From: Planctomycetota bacterium
GTDB taxonomy: Bacteria; Planctomycetota; PLA2; JAEUHO01
NCBI GenBank assembly: GCA_020631815.1
Contig: JACKGW010000027.1
Location: 1-8,483, forward strand
DNA: 8,483 nt
Reading direction: 5' to 3'
The notes beneath the pieces were generated by a model, which ran no database searches, was not told the DNA's origin, and saw nothing but the letters and a program-made list of their open reading frames with translations. A program made the position numbers and the translations under genes. Shown in pieces: positions 5,898-8,483 of the stretch (position 1 is the stretch's first letter; the number at the start of each line of letters is the position of its first letter).

Positions 5898-7274
5898 TCA
5901 GCCCGCGGTCAGCGCAGCCAACAGCTCGCGGCCCGTCTTGGTGATGTCTCCCGCGCCCAGCGTGAGCACCACGTCCCCCGGGCGGATGCGCGCGCGGAGC
6001 GCGTCCACCAGGTCGGCGCGGTCTGGCACCAACGTGACGTCGCGGTGCCCGTGGGCGCGGATGGCTTCGGCCAGGGCGGCGGAGTCGGCCCCGGGGATGG
6101 GGTCCTCGCCGGCGGCGTAGACGTCGGTCAGCAGCACCACGTCGGCGCGGTTGAAGCAGCGCGTGAGGTCCAGGAAGCAGTCACGGGTGCGGGAGTAGCG
6201 GTGCGGCTGGAAGGCGACGACGATGCGCCGCCCGTAGGCGCGCTGCGCGGCGTCCAGCGTGACCTGCACCTCGGCGGGGTGGTGCCCGTAGTCGTCCACG
6301 ATGGTCACGCCCTCGTGCTCGCCCACGATGGTGAAGCGTCGCTGCACGCCGCCGAAGGTGCGCAGGGCCTCGCGCAGCTGGTCGTGGGGCACGCCCAGCT
6401 CGTCGGCCACGGCGATGGTGGCCAGCGCGTTGAGCACGTTGTGGATGCCGGGCATGCGCACCTCGAACTCGCCCAGGGGCTCGCCCCGGCGCAGCACGGA
6501 GAAGGTCATGGCCAGCCCGGAGAAGCGGGGGTTGCGCGCGCGGTAGTCGGCCTGCGCCGCGAGCCCGTAGGTCACGATGCGCTTGTCGATGTTCGGCAGG
6601 ATGTCCTGCACGTTGGGGTGGTCCAGGCAGGCCACCACCAGCCCGTAGAAGGGCACGCGGTTGGCGAACCCGATGAAGGCCTCTTTGACGGCCTCGAGCG
6701 AGCCGTAGTGGTCCAGGTGCTCGGGGTCGATGTTGGTGATGACCGCGATGCCCGGCGTCAGGTGCAGGAACGACCCGTCCGACTCGTCGGCCTCGGCCAC
6801 CAGCAGGTCTCCGGCGCCCGTGGACGCGCCGCTGCCCAGCGCGTTGAGCTTGCCGCCGATGACCACGGTGGGGTCCAGCCCGGCGTCACGCAGCACGGTG
6901 GCGACCAGCGAGGTGGTGGTGGTCTTGCCGTGCGAACCGGCGATGGCGATGCCGTCCTTGAGGCGCATCAGCTCACCCAGCATCTCCGCGCGGGGGATGA
7001 CGGGCACGCCGCGCCGGCGGGCCTCCACGACCTCGGGGTTCTTCTGCGACACCGCCGACGAGAACACCACCACGTCCGAGCTCGCGACGTTGACCGCCGC
7101 GTGACCGGTTGCCACCTTGGCCCCCTTCTCGATCAGGCGCGCCGCGTACTCGTTGATGCGCAGGTCGGAGCCCGTGACCTCGAAGCCATAATCCAGCAAC
7201 ACCTCCGCGATGCCGCTCATGCCGACACCGCCGATGCCGATGAAGTGGATGGACCGAATCTTCCCGCGGAACAT
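5898..7274 (-). CDS. murC: UDP-N-acetylmuramate--L-alanine ligase (MurC)
   Basis: MurC adds L-alanine to UDP-N-acetylmuramate using ATP, the first amino-acid step of the peptidoglycan stem peptide, in the cytoplasm. All three domains are present in 458 residues, the usual length. The N-terminal UDP-binding Rossmann domain has GIGGVGM at 13-19. The central ATPase has the P-loop GSHGKTTTT at 113-121, EADESDGSF at 161-169 and NIDPEHLDHYG at 181-191. The C-terminal domain has the DDYGHHPAEV and FQPHRYSRT motifs (about 325-365). All catalytic motifs look intact. The ATG at 7274 has an AGAGAG-type site nearby and starts just before the first strand of the Rossmann fold. It lies 45 bases downstream of murG on the same strand, the standard order in the division and cell-wall (dcw) cluster. 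No murB, ddl or ftsQ follows; a convergent unrelated gene does. Confidence 0.97.
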   Translation of the reverse strand: MFRGKIRSIHFIGIGGVGMSGIAEVLLDYGFEVTGSDLRINEYAARLIEKGAKVATGHAAVNVASSDVVVFSSAVSQKNPEVVEARRRGVPVIPRAEMLGELMRLKDGIAIAGSHGKTTTTSLVATVLRDAGLDPTVVIGGKLNALGSGASTGAGDLLVAEADESDGSFLHLTPGIAVITNIDPEHLDHYGSLEAVKEAFIGFANRVPFYGLVVACLDHPNVQDILPNIDKRIVTYGLAAQADYRARNPRFSGLAMTFSVLRRGEPLGEFEVRMPGIHNVLNALATIAVADELGVPHDQLREALRTFGGVQRRFTIVGEHEGVTIVDDYGHHPAEVQVTLDAAQRAYGRRIVVAFQPHRYSRTRDCFLDLTRCFNRADVVLLTDVYAAGEDPIPGADSAALAEAIRAHGHRDVTLVPDRADLVDALRARIRPGDVVLTLGAGDITKTGRELLAALTAG

Positions 7275-7319
7275 GCTGTCTTACTCTCTGGTTCGGAGGG
7301 GGGCGCGTGCCCCCGGCCG

Positions 7320-8483
7320 CTACTCCCAGCTCGCGTCGCCCACGGTCACGCGACGGCGCAGCGAAGGAGAGGGAGCCGAGAGGCAGGCGCGGACATCGCG
7401 CGCGCGGGGCAGGTAGGGGCGCACCCCGCGGAGCGACTTTGGAGCAAGCTCGGTGTCTCCGCCAGCGGCGGGCGCTGGGTCGCTGTCCGAGACGGGCTCG
7501 GCGTCGGCCTCGCTGACCTGCCCGCCACCGCCGCCGCGCACGTCGGCCCAGCCCAGCCAGTCGCAGACGTCGTCCACGATGGCCGCGGCGGCGTCGGGGC
7601 GTCCACGTCCGCGGGCCGCGTCAGCCATGCGGCGGCGCCGCGCGGGGTCCGCCAAGAGCTCGCGCACCAGGGCACCAAGCCCCTCGGCGCTGAGCGTCTC
7701 CTCGCGCACGCAGATGGCGGCGCCGGCAGCCTCGAGGGCCTCGGCGTTCTTGCCCTGGTGGTCGTCGGCGGCGTGCGGAAAGGGGATCAGCACGGACGGA
7801 CGCCCCACGGCGCAGATCTCGGCCAGCGTGGTGGCCCCGGCGCGCCCGACGATGATCGCGGCGTTGGCGTAGGCCCGCGCCATGTCGTCGATGAAGCTCT
7901 TCACCTCGGCGTCCACGCCCAGCTCACGGTAGCGGCGCTCCACCTCGTCGCGCATGGCCGGCCCCGACTGGTGGACGACGCGGATGTTGGTGCCGGTCAG
8001 GCCCGCCTGCGCCAGCGCCTCCGGTACGGTCTGGTTGAGCGCGCGCGCCCCCTGCGAGCCGCCCAGCACCAGGATGTCCGTGGCGCGCGCCTCGAAGCCG
8101 ATGGGGTCCGTCACGGCGCGCTGCGCGGCGCTCACGAAGTCCCGGCGCACGGGGTTGCCAACCAGGCGCGCGCGCTCCTGCCCGAAGCGCGCGAGGGTCT
8201 CGTCGAAGGTCACGTAGGCGCGCCCCACCCTGCCCGCCAGCAGGCGGTTGGTGAGGCCCACGTGCGCGTTCTGCTCCAGCAGCGCCGTGGGGATGCCCAG
8301 GCGCGAGGCCGCGAGCAAGAGGGGCCCGGACGCGTAGCCGCCGACGCCCAGCACCAGGTCTGGCGCGAACTCGCGCACCAGCGAGGTGGCGCGGCCCAGC
8401 GCCCCGGGCAGACGCGCGACGCTCTTCATGAGGGCCACGGGGCTCTGCCCCTTGAGGGGCGTGACCTCCATGGTCTCGAGGCG
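7320..8483 (-). CDS. murG: Undecaprenyldiphospho-muramoylpentapeptide beta-N-acetylglucosaminyltransferase (MurG), N-terminus beyond window
   Basis: MurG transfers GlcNAc from UDP-GlcNAc to lipid I to make lipid II on the cytoplasmic face of the inner membrane. The window holds 387 residues; the frame stays open to the edge, so the ATG at 8471 is internal and the first glycine-rich loop is missing. Visible family motifs in order are SPLKGQS-like TPLKGQSP, GVGGYASGP, LEQNAHVGLTNRLLA, the second-domain LVLGGSQGARALN, VHQSG, and the donor-binding run from SFIDDMARAYANA through GRAGATTLAE to FPHAADDHQGKNAE. The fold normally ends near DVCDWLG (about 7550). Here about 75 further residues follow: a GGGGG turn, an acidic Ser/Asp/Pro/Ala-rich linker, and a basic end with RRRVTV. 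This makes the protein markedly longer than the usual 350-370 residues. It is probably co-transcribed with murC. Confidence 0.96.
   Translation of the reverse strand, partial: RLETMEVTPLKGQSPVALMKSVARLPGALGRATSLVREFAPDLVLGVGGYASGPLLLAASRLGIPTALLEQNAHVGLTNRLLAGRVGRAYVTFDETLARFGQERARLVGNPVRRDFVSAAQRAVTDPIGFEARATDILVLGGSQGARALNQTVPEALAQAGLTGTNIRVVHQSGPAMRDEVERRYRELGVDAEVKSFIDDMARAYANAAIIVGRAGATTLAEICAVGRPSVLIPFPHAADDHQGKNAEALEAAGAAICVREETLSAEGLGALVRELLADPARRRRMADAARGRGRPDAAAAIVDDVCDWLGWADVRGGGGGQVSEADAEPVSDSDPAPAAGGDTELAPKSLRGVRPYLPRARDVRACLSAPSPSLRRRVTVGDASWE

Overview
The window is high-GC DNA, with G/C at most third codon positions in the real genes. Its gene content suits a large-genome Myxococcota-type (deltaproteobacterial) bacterium. 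That assignment is an inference from composition, the split cell-wall cluster and the many decayed or lineage-specific ORFs; there is no rRNA or other taxonomic marker here.

Layout. (1) 1-1565, plus strand: the 3' end of a type I restriction HsdR gene, followed two bases later by a YgjP/DUF45 zinc metallopeptidase gene. This is the tail of a restriction-modification operon. (2) 1562-2275: a decayed lipoprotein-like gene with a clear signal peptide and lipobox but no in-frame start, then non-coding DNA with a strong hairpin. (3) 2276-3341, minus strand: a probable two-gene unit behind a recognisable sigma-70-type promoter. It encodes a 199-aa protein that resembles a degenerate NYN/PIN-like nuclease domain, then a 98-aa zinc-ribbon protein. 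(4) 3342-4862: a poorly coding stretch with a frameshifted small minus-strand gene, an ambiguous zone open on both strands, and a plus-strand remnant that may be an effector-associated domain. (5) 4863-5837, plus strand: a four-helix membrane protein of unknown function. (6) 5898-8483, minus strand: murC, and murG truncated by the window edge.

The two ends are well understood. HsdR and its companion metallopeptidase belong to DNA defence. MurG makes lipid II and MurC makes UDP-MurNAc-L-Ala in peptidoglycan synthesis, and the two genes are spaced as an operon. The middle, about 1.56-4.86 kb, looks like an accessory zone between the defence island and the conserved cell-wall cluster. It holds several decayed genes and one intact candidate system, the NYN-like/zinc-ribbon pair.
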